A stretch of 64,000 nt of DNA. Origin: Gemmatimonadota bacterium (GTDB taxonomy: Bacteria > Gemmatimonadota > Gemmatimonadetes > Palauibacterales > Palauibacteraceae). Below are positions 26,567 to 34,882 of the stretch, one piece after another. Location of the stretch: assembly GCA_022820995.1 (NCBI GenBank), contig JAJEEM010000064.1, positions 1-64,000 on the forward strand, given 5' to 3'. The notes beneath the pieces are model-generated. The model had not been told where the DNA came from. It worked only from the letters and a program-made list of their open reading frames with translations, and did no database searches. Positions within the stretch are counted from its first letter, which is position 1. Every line of letters starts with the position of its first letter. The translations under genes were made by a program, and so were the position numbers.

Positions 26567-28843
26567 ATGATCTGGCCTCGAAGCGCCTTCGTCCCAGTCG
26601 CGTTCGCGGCGCTGCCCGTCGCGGCGCAGGAGCCGCCGGCCGCGTCGGAGGCGGAGTCCGGCGTGGCGTCCCTGCCCCGTCCCACACTGGTCGCTCGGGC
26701 GATCACGGCCCCCATTCGGCTCGACGGGATTCTCGACGAGCCCGCCTGGCAGGCCGAACCGGCGACCGGCTTCATTCAGGCGGAGCCCGACGAAGGGATG
26801 CCGGCCACCGAGCATACGCACGTCTGGGTGGCGCACGGCGACGGCAACCTGTACGTGGCCGCCCGCCTGCACGATGCACGGCCCGACCGGCTCGTCGTGA
26901 ACGACATCCGCAAGGATTTCGACGACCGCGTGCAGGATGCGTTCGCCGTCATCCTCGACACGTTCCACGACCGCAGGAACGGGTACGCCTTCGTGACGAA
27001 CCCCGCCGGCGCCCGGGCCGACCGCCAGATCGCCAACGAAGGCCGGGAGATCAACGCGAGCTGGGATGCCATCTGGCGCGTGGCGGCCCGCCGGGACGAC
27101 GAAGGCTGGACCGTGGAGATGGAGATCCCCTTCCGATCGATCCGCTCCGCCGCCGCGGGGGACGTGTGGGGGATCAACTTCAGCCGCCGGATCCGGCGCA
27201 ACAACCAGATCGCCTTCTGGTCCCCGGTGCCCCGCGCCTACGGCCTGACGCGGCTGTCGCTCGCCGGCACGCTCACCGGCCTCCCCGGGACGCGGAGCGC
27301 CGGGCGCGACCTCCGCGTGACTCCGTACGGTCTCGCCAACACCGTCCGCGGGACGGGCGGTCCTTCGTTCGACCAGGATTTGCAGGGAGGCGTCGACGTG
27401 AAATGGGGCCTCACGCGCGGCCTCGCCCTGGACGTCACCGTGAACCCGGACTTCGCCCAGGTCGAAGCGGATGAACAGCGCGTGAACCTCACCCAGTTCA
27501 GCCTCTTCTTCCCGGAGAAGCGGCGTTTCTTCCTTGAGAATTCGGGGCTCTTCTTCATGGGCGACCAGGCCCGGAACACCCGCGGCAACCTGCTGCCGCG
27601 CGTGGATGAGGATCTCCTTCCCTTCTTCAGCCGGCGCATCGGGCTCACGGAGGATGGCAGGACCCAGCCGATCCACGGCGGCGCGCGCCTCACGGGCAAC
27701 GCGGCGGGGCTCCAGCTCGGCGCGATGGCGATGCGGACGGGCGACGTGGCGGGGACGCCGGGCAGCGATTTCGGCGTCTTCCGGGCGCGGAGGAACGTGT
27801 TCCGGTCGTCCGAGGTCGGCGGGATCTTCATGTTCCGGCGCGCGATCGACGGAGGCGCGCAGGACTTCAATCGGATCTACGGGGCCGACACCAACATCCG
27901 CTTTCCCCGCGAGGTCGATCTCAGCGTGTACTACCTGGCGTCGGACGCCAAGGGGCCGGGAGGCGCAGTCCGGGGCGACGCGGGGGCCGCGCCGTCATCC
28001 GCCGGCGAGCGGGGCGGCGGCACCGTGCGCGCGTCGATCGGCCACGACGGCAACTTCCTGCACTTCAAGCTCGCGTACATGGAGATGTCCCCGGACTTCC
28101 AGAACGACCTCGGCTTCCTCCGCCGCACCGGATTCCGGAAGTACTTCGTCGACTGGGGGATCCGGCCCCGCTACGAGTTCGCGCGCCGGCTGGGGGTGCG
28201 TGAAATCCATCCACATCTCGAGTGGCACTACTACGACGATCTCGACAACCGGATGCTCGCCAAGTGGCTCCACACGGGCGTCACCTTCTTCATGAACAAC
28301 GGGGGCAACGTCCAGATCCAGGTGGACCCGCGCTTCGAGCGCATCGACAGACCGTTCAGGCTCGATCGCCGGATCGATCCGATCCCGCCGGGATCCTACA
28401 GCTGGGCCCCGTGGTCGCTCACCGGCGGCACGGACGCGAGCCGCATGTTCTCGTTCCGCTGGCGGGGCACGCTGGGCGAACTCTGGAGCGGCACGCAGAA
28501 GTCGGTGTCGCTGACGATGAACTTCAAGCCGTCGTATCACTTCCGAACTTCGGTGGGGATGACGCGCACGGACGCGACGCTGGACCTGCCTGACGCGAGC
28601 TTCGTGCGGACGCTGTGGACCGTGCGGACGAACTACTCGTTCAACGCGGACATGTTCGTCGACGCGCTGGTCCAGTACGACCCGGCGTACGACGTCTTCA
28701 ACTCGAACGTGCGCTTCAACCTCATCCACGCACCGCTGAGCGACCTCTACCTCGTCTGGAACGAACAGCGGATCACGACCGGCGACGGAACGCCTCCGGG
28801 CCGCAGCCTGACCCTCAAGCTGACCCGCATGCTCGCCTTCTGA
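26567..28843 (+). CDS. DUF5916 protein with CBM9-like N-terminus
   Basis: The ATG with GGAG nearby gives 758 residues and a signal peptide (FVPVAFAALPVAAQ). The first domain, near 45-220, is a carbohydrate-binding-family-9-like sandwich (PIRLDGILDEPAWQ, then FDDRVQDAFAVILDTF). The remainder is the DUF5916 barrel-like domain (DVTVNPDFAQVEADEQRVNL, FFPEKRRFFLENSGLFF). It is probably outer membrane and involved in binding or uptake of a glycan or peptide, but this is inference. It is divergent from the aldolase fusion. Only this C-terminal part of the 1685-residue ORF is real. Confidence 0.9.
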   Translation: MIWPRSAFVPVAFAALPVAAQEPPAASEAESGVASLPRPTLVARAITAPIRLDGILDEPAWQAEPATGFIQAEPDEGMPATEHTHVWVAHGDGNLYVAARLHDARPDRLVVNDIRKDFDDRVQDAFAVILDTFHDRRNGYAFVTNPAGARADRQIANEGREINASWDAIWRVAARRDDEGWTVEMEIPFRSIRSAAAGDVWGINFSRRIRRNNQIAFWSPVPRAYGLTRLSLAGTLTGLPGTRSAGRDLRVTPYGLANTVRGTGGPSFDQDLQGGVDVKWGLTRGLALDVTVNPDFAQVEADEQRVNLTQFSLFFPEKRRFFLENSGLFFMGDQARNTRGNLLPRVDEDLLPFFSRRIGLTEDGRTQPIHGGARLTGNAAGLQLGAMAMRTGDVAGTPGSDFGVFRARRNVFRSSEVGGIFMFRRAIDGGAQDFNRIYGADTNIRFPREVDLSVYYLASDAKGPGGAVRGDAGAAPSSAGERGGGTVRASIGHDGNFLHFKLAYMEMSPDFQNDLGFLRRTGFRKYFVDWGIRPRYEFARRLGVREIHPHLEWHYYDDLDNRMLAKWLHTGVTFFMNNGGNVQIQVDPRFERIDRPFRLDRRIDPIPPGSYSWAPWSLTGGTDASRMFSFRWRGTLGELWSGTQKSVSLTMNFKPSYHFRTSVGMTRTDATLDLPDASFVRTLWTVRTNYSFNADMFVDALVQYDPAYDVFNSNVRFNLIHAPLSDLYLVWNEQRITTGDGTPPGRSLTLKLTRMLAF

Positions 28844-28864
28844 ATCGGCTCCGGAGGCGGACGG

Positions 28865-29251
28865 TCACCAGAGGACGGGCGCGGGATACGAGGAGATCGC
28901 CTCGTCGGGCGTAACGATCGTCAATCCGTTCACGATCGCCTGCGAGACGAGCCCGCGGTCGAAAGGGTCCGCATGCAGGATCGGCAGGAGCACTTCATGG
29001 GCCGCCGATGCTTCATCGAAGGTGAGCGGTTCGAGTTCCAGCCACTCTCGCCGACTCGGAACGTAGCGGACGGGCGATTCGGGGAGCGGCAACCGTCCGA
29101 GACGGTGCTTGATCGCGATTTCCCAAGCCGAGAGCGCACTCAGGTACACCGTGTTGCCCGGATCTCTGCAGGCCGCCTCCGCCGCCCGGGACAGCCGGGT
29201 ATCCGCCGCCGCCAGCCAGAGGAACGTGCACGTGTCGACGAGCAGCCTCAC
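28865..29251 (-). CDS. vapC: PIN-domain toxin (VapC type)
   Basis: A 128-residue PIN protein: LLVDTCTFLWLAA, SALSAWEIAIK, HADPFDRGLVSQA and VTPDEAISSY. The DPFDR motif is typical of one VapC branch. The start is GTG overlapping the antitoxin stop (GTGA). An Mg-dependent endoribonuclease toxin is expected. All catalytic acids appear to be present. Confidence 0.92.
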   Translation of the reverse strand: MRLLVDTCTFLWLAAADTRLSRAAEAACRDPGNTVYLSALSAWEIAIKHRLGRLPLPESPVRYVPSRREWLELEPLTFDEASAAHEVLLPILHADPFDRGLVSQAIVNGLTIVTPDEAISSYPAPVLW

Positions 29252-29496
29252 GGCTCGCCGGCGTCACCCTGGAACGCCCGCAGCAGGGGTTCCGGCAGGG
29301 GCTCGAAGAAGCTCGCCGGCACTTTCATCCCCCGGTCGACTCCGATCGGCCGTTCCCGGATCGGCGTCGAGGGCAGGGGGCGGATCTCCGCGATGGGCAC
29401 GTTGCGCCGGCACAGCGTGACCGTCTCGCCCCGCTCGACGCGGGCGAGATACCGGGCCAGGTCGGCCCGAGCTTCGGCAATGTTGACCCTGATCAT
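29248..29496 (-). CDS. Phd-family antitoxin
   Basis: From the third in-frame start (ATG before IRVNIAEARADLARYLARVERGE) the protein has 82 residues. It shows the Phd fold with VTLCRRNVPIAEIRPL, then a toxin-binding tail (VPASFFEPLPEPLLRAFQ). ATG at 29502 or TTG at 29514 are alternatives. The 29496 start is favoured because the operator-like inverted repeat lies immediately upstream. Autoregulation is expected. Confidence 0.9.
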   Translation of the reverse strand: MIRVNIAEARADLARYLARVERGETVTLCRRNVPIAEIRPLPSTPIRERPIGVDRGMKVPASFFEPLPEPLLRAFQGDAGEP

Positions 29497-29502
29497 GTAC
29501 AT

Positions 29503-29530
29503 GAACCTATACAACTATCTGTACAGGTTC
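29503..29530. promoter_or_regulatory. Operator-like inverted repeat upstream of Phd-VapC
   Basis: Arms GAACCTATACA and TGTACAGGTTC are inverted with one mismatch around a 6-nt spacer, in an AT-rich patch directly upstream of the antitoxin start. This is a standard position for an autoregulated TA promoter. Confidence 0.6.
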
Positions 29531-29572
29531 AAGATTCCGCCGGGGACGCGCACGGGATACGAGGCCCGGACG

Positions 29573-31627
29573 CTACCCGCCAGCCGTGGTCACCGCCTCC
29601 TTCTTGTCCGGATGAACCGGGGACGTTTCCCACTCGTACTCCTCGCCGAGCACCCAGCGGTAGTACCAGTCCAGTTCGACGTTCGCCTTGAACAGGCGCT
29701 GTTGCAGTTCCACCCAGCCGTGACCCTGCTCGGGCGCCACGTAGAGGTGGGTCGGGACGCCGTTGTGCTTCAGTCCCTGGTACAGTTCCACGGACTGCGG
29801 CATCGGCACGCGCTCGTCGTTCTCCCCGACGAGGACAAGCGTCGGGGTCACGACCTTGTGGAGGTCGAAGAGCGGCGAATCGGCCATGTACTGCTCGATC
29901 GGGGCGTCCTCGGACCACGGGGTGCCCCCGAACCACGGCGTGCGATAGATGCGGACGTCGGATTGCGCGTACATCGACATCCAGTTCACGGCCCCCGCGC
30001 CCGACGACGCCGCCTTGAAGCGGTCCGTCCAGGTGATGATCTTGTTCGTCATGTGGCCGCCGGCGCTCCAGCCCATCTTCGCCATGCGGTCGCCGTCCAC
30101 GAGTCCGCGCTCGATGAGATGATCCACCCCGGCCATCACGTCCTTGTGGGCCTGGTCGAAGTAGTTTCCGATCATGTTGCGGAGGAAGTCGTCGCCGTAT
30201 CCGGTGGATCCGCGATAGTTGGGCTTGAAAACGAACCATCCGCGGGCGGCGAGCACGGTCTCATAGTTGCTCGAGCGCGCGAAGCGGAACTTGTCTGAGG
30301 ACGGGGGGCCTCCGTGCGTCTGCACGACGAGCGGGTACCGCTGGCCCTCCCGATAGTCGATGGGATAGAAGATGAGACCCTCCACCTCGACGCCGTCCTC
30401 TCCGGCGTACTGCACGGCTTCCATGCGCGGCAGGAGGAACTCCTCGGCGAGATAGTCGAAGAGGTGTGTGACCTGGCGTGCCGGGCCCGTTCCCGCCATC
30501 GCCCACAGGTCCCCGGCGTTGGTCGAACTGCTGACGGAATAGAGGTGCATGCCGGATGAAGGGTGGTAGTCCCAGGCGCCGACCGAGTGGTCCCCCTCGG
30601 TGACCGCCTCGGCGCTCTCCGCATCCGAGGCATCGGCGGGCACGGAGTAGATCTGCTGGCGAACGCCGGTATTCGCGCGGAAGTAGATGGAGCGGCCGTC
30701 CCGCGACCACACCGCGGCGTTGACGTCGAAGCTTCCGCCCGGCACCACGGAGACGGGATCGCCGCCGTCGGTCGGGACGACGAACAGGCGCTGGTTGAAG
30801 TAGAAGTCGCTCAGTTCATCGTTCGTGTTCGCGACGAAGAGCGCATGGCGGTTGTCGGGAGAAAGGGACGCACCGACCTCTCCCACGTGATTGTCGGTGA
30901 TCCGGCGCCCACCGGTCCCATCGGGACCCATCACCCACAGTTCCGAGTTGAGGAGGTCGTCGAAGAGGGCGGTCGGCGCCAACTGCACGAGGAGGAGCGT
31001 GCCGTCGCGCGAGGTCGAATACCCTCGAACCATCAGGCCGGCCTCCGTTACGCGCTCCGCGGCGCCGCCCTCGCTCGGGACCCGCCACAGCCCGGTCGGG
31101 AGCTTGTCCTCTTCATAGCGAAACACGTTGTCGTTGACCGCTTCGCGCGCCTTCTCCGCCTCCGACTTCTCGTCGACCGCCATGAAGTAGATCCAGGCGC
31201 CATCGCCGGACCACGAAATCGAACTCACGGGCGTCGGGTGCTCGCTCACGGCGCCGGCCTCGCCGCCGCGGGCCGGCATCACGAACACCTGGTTGTGCTC
31301 CGTGTCATGCCGGTTCGCGACGAAGGCGATGCGCGAGCCGTCGGGCGACCAGCGCGGGCTCGATTCACCGCCCTCGCCGTTCGTCATGCGCGTCGTGCCG
31401 GAGCCGTCCATCGCGACGCGCCAGATGTGGGAAACCGTGCCATTGGCTTCCCAGTCGGTGTCCGTCCTCACGTAGAGCACTTCCGATCCGTCCGGCGATA
31501 TCCGCGGGTCGGCGAGACCGGGGATGTCGATCAGGTCCACGATCGTCATCGCGCGGCGCTGGCCGGAGAGGGGCACGGTGGAGACGAGAACGGCGAGGAT
31601 TCCGAGGACGAGGATGCGGCGAGACAT
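29573..31627 (-). CDS. S9-family peptidase (acylaminoacyl-peptidase-like)
   Basis: The ATG with AGGAG 7 nt upstream yields 684 residues with a signal peptide (ILVLGILAVLVSTVPLSG). TolB-like propeller repeats (DPRISPDGSEVLYV, SPRWSPDGSRIAFV, SISWSGDGAWIYF) precede the hydrolase with Ser in GWSAGGH, Asp in VGENDERVP and His in EQGHGW. The extracytoplasmic role is probably trimming of peptides. It is the second S9 enzyme in the window and is only distantly similar to the first. Confidence 0.92.
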   Translation of the reverse strand: MSRRILVLGILAVLVSTVPLSGQRRAMTIVDLIDIPGLADPRISPDGSEVLYVRTDTDWEANGTVSHIWRVAMDGSGTTRMTNGEGGESSPRWSPDGSRIAFVANRHDTEHNQVFVMPARGGEAGAVSEHPTPVSSISWSGDGAWIYFMAVDEKSEAEKAREAVNDNVFRYEEDKLPTGLWRVPSEGGAAERVTEAGLMVRGYSTSRDGTLLLVQLAPTALFDDLLNSELWVMGPDGTGGRRITDNHVGEVGASLSPDNRHALFVANTNDELSDFYFNQRLFVVPTDGGDPVSVVPGGSFDVNAAVWSRDGRSIYFRANTGVRQQIYSVPADASDAESAEAVTEGDHSVGAWDYHPSSGMHLYSVSSSTNAGDLWAMAGTGPARQVTHLFDYLAEEFLLPRMEAVQYAGEDGVEVEGLIFYPIDYREGQRYPLVVQTHGGPPSSDKFRFARSSNYETVLAARGWFVFKPNYRGSTGYGDDFLRNMIGNYFDQAHKDVMAGVDHLIERGLVDGDRMAKMGWSAGGHMTNKIITWTDRFKAASSGAGAVNWMSMYAQSDVRIYRTPWFGGTPWSEDAPIEQYMADSPLFDLHKVVTPTLVLVGENDERVPMPQSVELYQGLKHNGVPTHLYVAPEQGHGWVELQQRLFKANVELDWYYRWVLGEEYEWETSPVHPDKKEAVTTAGG

Positions 31628-31743
31628 GGCAGACTCCTGCGGTTGGCGGTGGCCCGTCGCGGTACATCGATGTTGACAGGGTCGTCCCCGGGTGACAAGG
31701 GCCGGACGCCCCATTCCGGCGGGCGCCGGATGCGGAGCCGGCT

Positions 31744-32844
31744 TCAGCCCGTGACGTCGAGGAGGGCGGCGAGGTGGTCGTCCGTGAGACCGTCCATCTC
31801 GAACGTCGACACGCCGGCCGCACCCGCCTCCCGCGCGGTCACGACGGCCGCCGCCAGCGCGGGAGGATCGAGCGCGGGCAGGTAGAGTCCGGCGTTCAGC
31901 GGCCGGGCGTCTCGCGCGCCCGCGGTGGCAGCCGCGGCCTCGAGCGCCGCGATGCCCTCGCGCACCCCGTCGCCGATCCAGGGGATGTCCTCCAGATAGA
32001 AGCTCTGGTAGAGCATCGGGAAGAAGCGGTCGAGGGGCCACCGGTCCCAGTCCTGGCGGACCAGCGTGCGGGCGATGGAGGGGGTCGGGAAGACGGCGGC
32101 GGTGATGGGTTTCCCGTGCTCGTGGGCCGCCTCGGCGAGTTCGCGCACGGCGCCCGTGACGGAGTCCCAGCGGAAGCGGCGCCAGGCCTCGTCGGCGGGC
32201 GGGTCGGGGATCTCCAGCGGGTCCCTCCCGTCGAGAGCGGCGAACTGTTCGCGGCAGACGTCGCAGTAGCAGAAGTCGAACTCCGGGTGCTCGACATCCT
32301 GCACGAGGTCATAGGTCTCCCACAGGGCGCGCGGGAGGATGACGTCGCAGTGGCGCACGTAGTCCAGATGGACGCCGTCCACCGCCGGGTGGGCGGCGAG
32401 GTCCGCGATGCGTCCGCGCAGGTATTCGCGCACGGGTCCGCGCGACGGGCAGACCCACTTGTAGTACCCGACGTAAGGGGGATGGTCGAGCGAACTCTCG
32501 AGGTTGCGGCTCACCGTGAACCACTCCGGGTGGTTCTCCTGCACCAAGGCGTCGCCGTTGCGGTTCATCGTCCAGAACCAGCGGTGATACTCGAGTCCCT
32601 CCGCGCGGGCGGCTCCCGAGACCAGATCGACGTCGCCCCCGCCCACGAGGACCGCGTGGAAGCCGGCCTCGCGCAGTCTGGCGAACCGTTCGCGCCAGGC
32701 GGCGGCGTCGCGGTCGCGGTCCCCGTGAACCCACGTCCACAGCGTGAAGGTCGCCTCCGGATCGGGCGGGAACGCGCAGGCGGGGAGCGCCGCCCCGAGC
32801 GCCGCCGCGCTGCCGGCGGCCCGGACGAACTCCCTGCGCCTCAC
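31744..32844 (-). CDS. Tat-exported TIM-barrel protein (GHL10-like)
   Basis: A GTG start overlaps the CBM9-like stop (GTGA) and gives 366 residues. The N-terminus RRREFVRAAGSAAALGAALPAC is a twin-arginine signal followed by a possible lipobox. The body is a (beta/alpha)8 type with VDGVHLDYVRHCD and ITAAVFPTPSIA, resembling the hypothetical glycosyl-hydrolase-like family 10. The pair CDVCREQF suggests a Cys-metal site or disulfide. A glycan substrate is inferred from family and from the coupled CBM9-like partner. Confidence 0.78.
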   Translation of the reverse strand: MRRREFVRAAGSAAALGAALPACAFPPDPEATFTLWTWVHGDRDRDAAAWRERFARLREAGFHAVLVGGGDVDLVSGAARAEGLEYHRWFWTMNRNGDALVQENHPEWFTVSRNLESSLDHPPYVGYYKWVCPSRGPVREYLRGRIADLAAHPAVDGVHLDYVRHCDVILPRALWETYDLVQDVEHPEFDFCYCDVCREQFAALDGRDPLEIPDPPADEAWRRFRWDSVTGAVRELAEAAHEHGKPITAAVFPTPSIARTLVRQDWDRWPLDRFFPMLYQSFYLEDIPWIGDGVREGIAALEAAAATAGARDARPLNAGLYLPALDPPALAAAVVTAREAGAAGVSTFEMDGLTDDHLAALLDVTG

Positions 32845-33689
32845 CGGGAGTCGTCCCGACCGGCGACGAAGCGCACGACGCCCCACTTTTCCGGTATGTG
32901 CATGTCGATCTCCCCCTGCGGCGACCACACCCAGTTCTCTTCCGGATGGTCGTTCCAGTCCACGGGCTCCCGCCGCTTCCGGTACCGTCCGTCCACGACG
33001 ATGAGCGGCCACTGTACGCGGGAGAAGTTCACGCGCCAGGCGTCTCCGGGCCGCGGGGTCGGGACCGCGGCGTCCGCGGGTGCGCCGGGCGGACGCAGCG
33101 CCGACCAGGGGATGGCGATCTCGACCGACCAGCCGGCGTCTTCGTCCGAGGGATCGTTCAGCGTGCCCTCGAGACGCACGGCGGTGCGCAGGCCCTCGAT
33201 GTCCCAGGCGATGTCCGCCCTTCCCTTTCGACGGTAGGGCTTGTCGAGGAAGAGATCGAACTCGGTCCCGAGCGCGTTGATCTCGAGTTCATAGTAGGCG
33301 AGACCGTCTCCGTCCGGATCGAGAAAGACCTCGAAGTCGTGTTCCCGGTAGACGATCGCGTCGCGTTCGGCCAGCGTGGCCCAGAGGTGCGGTTCCTCGA
33401 GTTCGGCGCCCACGTAGAGGAAGTGTTCGTCCCACGCGATCTTCGCGCGCGTCCCGACATCGGGATCGGGCCAGCCGGGGCCGCGAATGTCGACGAAGGG
33501 TTCGGTCCACGGCGCGGCGCGCCAGGCCGCATCGTCCAGCGACCCGTCGATCGCGGGCGGGGAGGCGGCGGGCGGCGCGGCGTATTCCCGCGGCGCAACC
33601 GGCGTCTGGCCCGCCGAAGGGGCGACCGCCGGAATCCCCGACGCAGCGAGGGCGGTCAGAAAAACGCGTGACGGGTCGACGCGGAGCAT
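32841..33689 (-). CDS. CBM9-like secreted protein
   Basis: A 282-residue protein with a signal peptide (VFLTALAASGIPAVAPSAG). A carbohydrate-binding-family-9-like sandwich spans about 40-260: AIDGSLDDAAWRAAPW, KIAWDEHFLYVGAELEEP, VYREHDFEVFLDPDGDG, then AIPWSALRP. Stand-alone copies of this fold are common beside secreted hydrolases. It is translationally coupled to the TIM-barrel gene, so the two probably act on the same polymer. Confidence 0.86.
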   Translation of the reverse strand: MLRVDPSRVFLTALAASGIPAVAPSAGQTPVAPREYAAPPAASPPAIDGSLDDAAWRAAPWTEPFVDIRGPGWPDPDVGTRAKIAWDEHFLYVGAELEEPHLWATLAERDAIVYREHDFEVFLDPDGDGLAYYELEINALGTEFDLFLDKPYRRKGRADIAWDIEGLRTAVRLEGTLNDPSDEDAGWSVEIAIPWSALRPPGAPADAAVPTPRPGDAWRVNFSRVQWPLIVVDGRYRKRREPVDWNDHPEENWVWSPQGEIDMHIPEKWGVVRFVAGRDDSR

Positions 33690-33694
33690 GCCGG

Positions 33695-34180
33695 CTATCC
33701 TCCAGCGGAGGGGAACACCTGGAAGATCCCGCTGGTCGCCGGCGTCTCGATCGCCAGGCCCCCCTGCGCATCCAGGATCCAGACGTTCACGCGATACCAG
33801 CCCTGGAAGGCGAACGAAGTAAGCCGCACGGTTTCCTCGACCGATTCTCCCGGCGCGAGTTCGACCATGCGCTCGACGATGTCCGAAGGCGTGACGTCGG
33901 GGCCGCAGTGCAGCCGCGGGTTGTAGACCGCCTCGAACTCCACCTCGAGGTTCGTCACACCGACCGGTTTCGTCCCGCAGGCATCCTTGAAGATCGGGCT
34001 GCTCGAGACGTTCCGGGTGGTGACGGCGATCGACTGGGCAGGTTGGTACTCTGCCCGTTCCACGCAGACTTCGAGGCCGTGTTGCGTCGCGCAGAGAGAA
34101 ACGGCCGGTCCCGTCACGTCCTCACCGCATGAGAGGACAAGGACGGCGGCCAGTACGGGCATGGCGATCCTGCGTGACAT
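33695..34180 (-). CDS. Putative lipoprotein, tandem paralog 1
   Basis: The ATG with GGAG 8 nt upstream gives 161 residues. Lipobox VLSCGE predicts a lipoprotein. The domain has paired cysteines (SLCATQHGLEVCVE, then DACGTKPVG and HCGPDV) and strand-like blocks (IAVTTRNVSSSPIF, VERMVELAPGESVEETVRL, YRVNVWIL), possibly an Ig-like BsuPI-type fold. It shares length and most of these blocks with the next gene. Function is unknown. Confidence 0.75.
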   Translation of the reverse strand: MSRRIAMPVLAAVLVLSCGEDVTGPAVSLCATQHGLEVCVERAEYQPAQSIAVTTRNVSSSPIFKDACGTKPVGVTNLEVEFEAVYNPRLHCGPDVTPSDIVERMVELAPGESVEETVRLTSFAFQGWYRVNVWILDAQGGLAIETPATSGIFQVFPSAGG

Positions 34181-34235
34181 CTTCGATCTCCGGAGGTTCA
34201 CGGGGTGATCCCTCGGAATCTATGGGACGAAGGGT

Positions 34236-34721
34236 TCAGTTGTCGGCTCCCGGGAAGATGACGAAGACGCCGCTCACGGCCGGGGTGTCGAAGGCCAGGG
34301 CTCCGTCCGGCGTCAGAAGCCACACGATCGCGCGGAAGAAGTCCTGCGGGGAGTAACCCAGCCGCAGGGTATCACGGGACGATGCTCCGGGTTCGAGCCT
34401 CACCATGCGTTCGACGACCACGGTTCGCGTGACCGCCTGGCCGCAGTGCCGCTGCGGATTGTAGTTGGGCCTGAAATCCTCCTCGGAATCCGGCGCGGGT
34501 AACGCGGTCGTCCCGCACGCATCCTTGAAGATCGGGCGGTCGGACGCGTTGCGCGTCGTGATGAGGACGGCCTCGTTGGACCGGTACTCGGGCCGGTCGA
34601 CGCACACCTCGACGCCGTGCCGCGTATCGCACAGACTGCCCCGGGGCCCGGTCACCCCCCCGCCGCACGACAGGGCGGGCGCAATCGCCGCCGTCAGTAC
34701 CGCCAGACCTCGAAGCTTCAT
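34236..34721 (-). CDS. Putative lipoprotein, tandem paralog 2
   Basis: A 161-residue protein of the same length as its neighbour. Lipobox ALSCGG is followed by VTGP, SLCDTRHGVEVCVD, VLITTRNASDRPIFKDACGT, YNPQRHCGQ and VERMVRLEPGASS. The two proteins align along their whole length, implying recent tandem duplication. The cysteine pattern is conserved. No catalytic motif is visible, and a structural, inhibitor or binding role is possible. Confidence 0.75.
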   Translation of the reverse strand: MKLRGLAVLTAAIAPALSCGGGVTGPRGSLCDTRHGVEVCVDRPEYRSNEAVLITTRNASDRPIFKDACGTTALPAPDSEEDFRPNYNPQRHCGQAVTRTVVVERMVRLEPGASSRDTLRLGYSPQDFFRAIVWLLTPDGALAFDTPAVSGVFVIFPGADN

Positions 34722-34882
34722 GGATCTCCCGCGCTTCCGATGACGCCGAATCTAAAGTCGGAGGAGGGTTTCGGCACAGGTGAAGTGTTGCCCGTCGGAG
34801 CGTCGCATCGGACTGTACGCGTTGCCGGGGGAAACCCCGGGGGTCGCTTGGAGCTTCGCACAAGTCACGTGGAGTGGAACGG

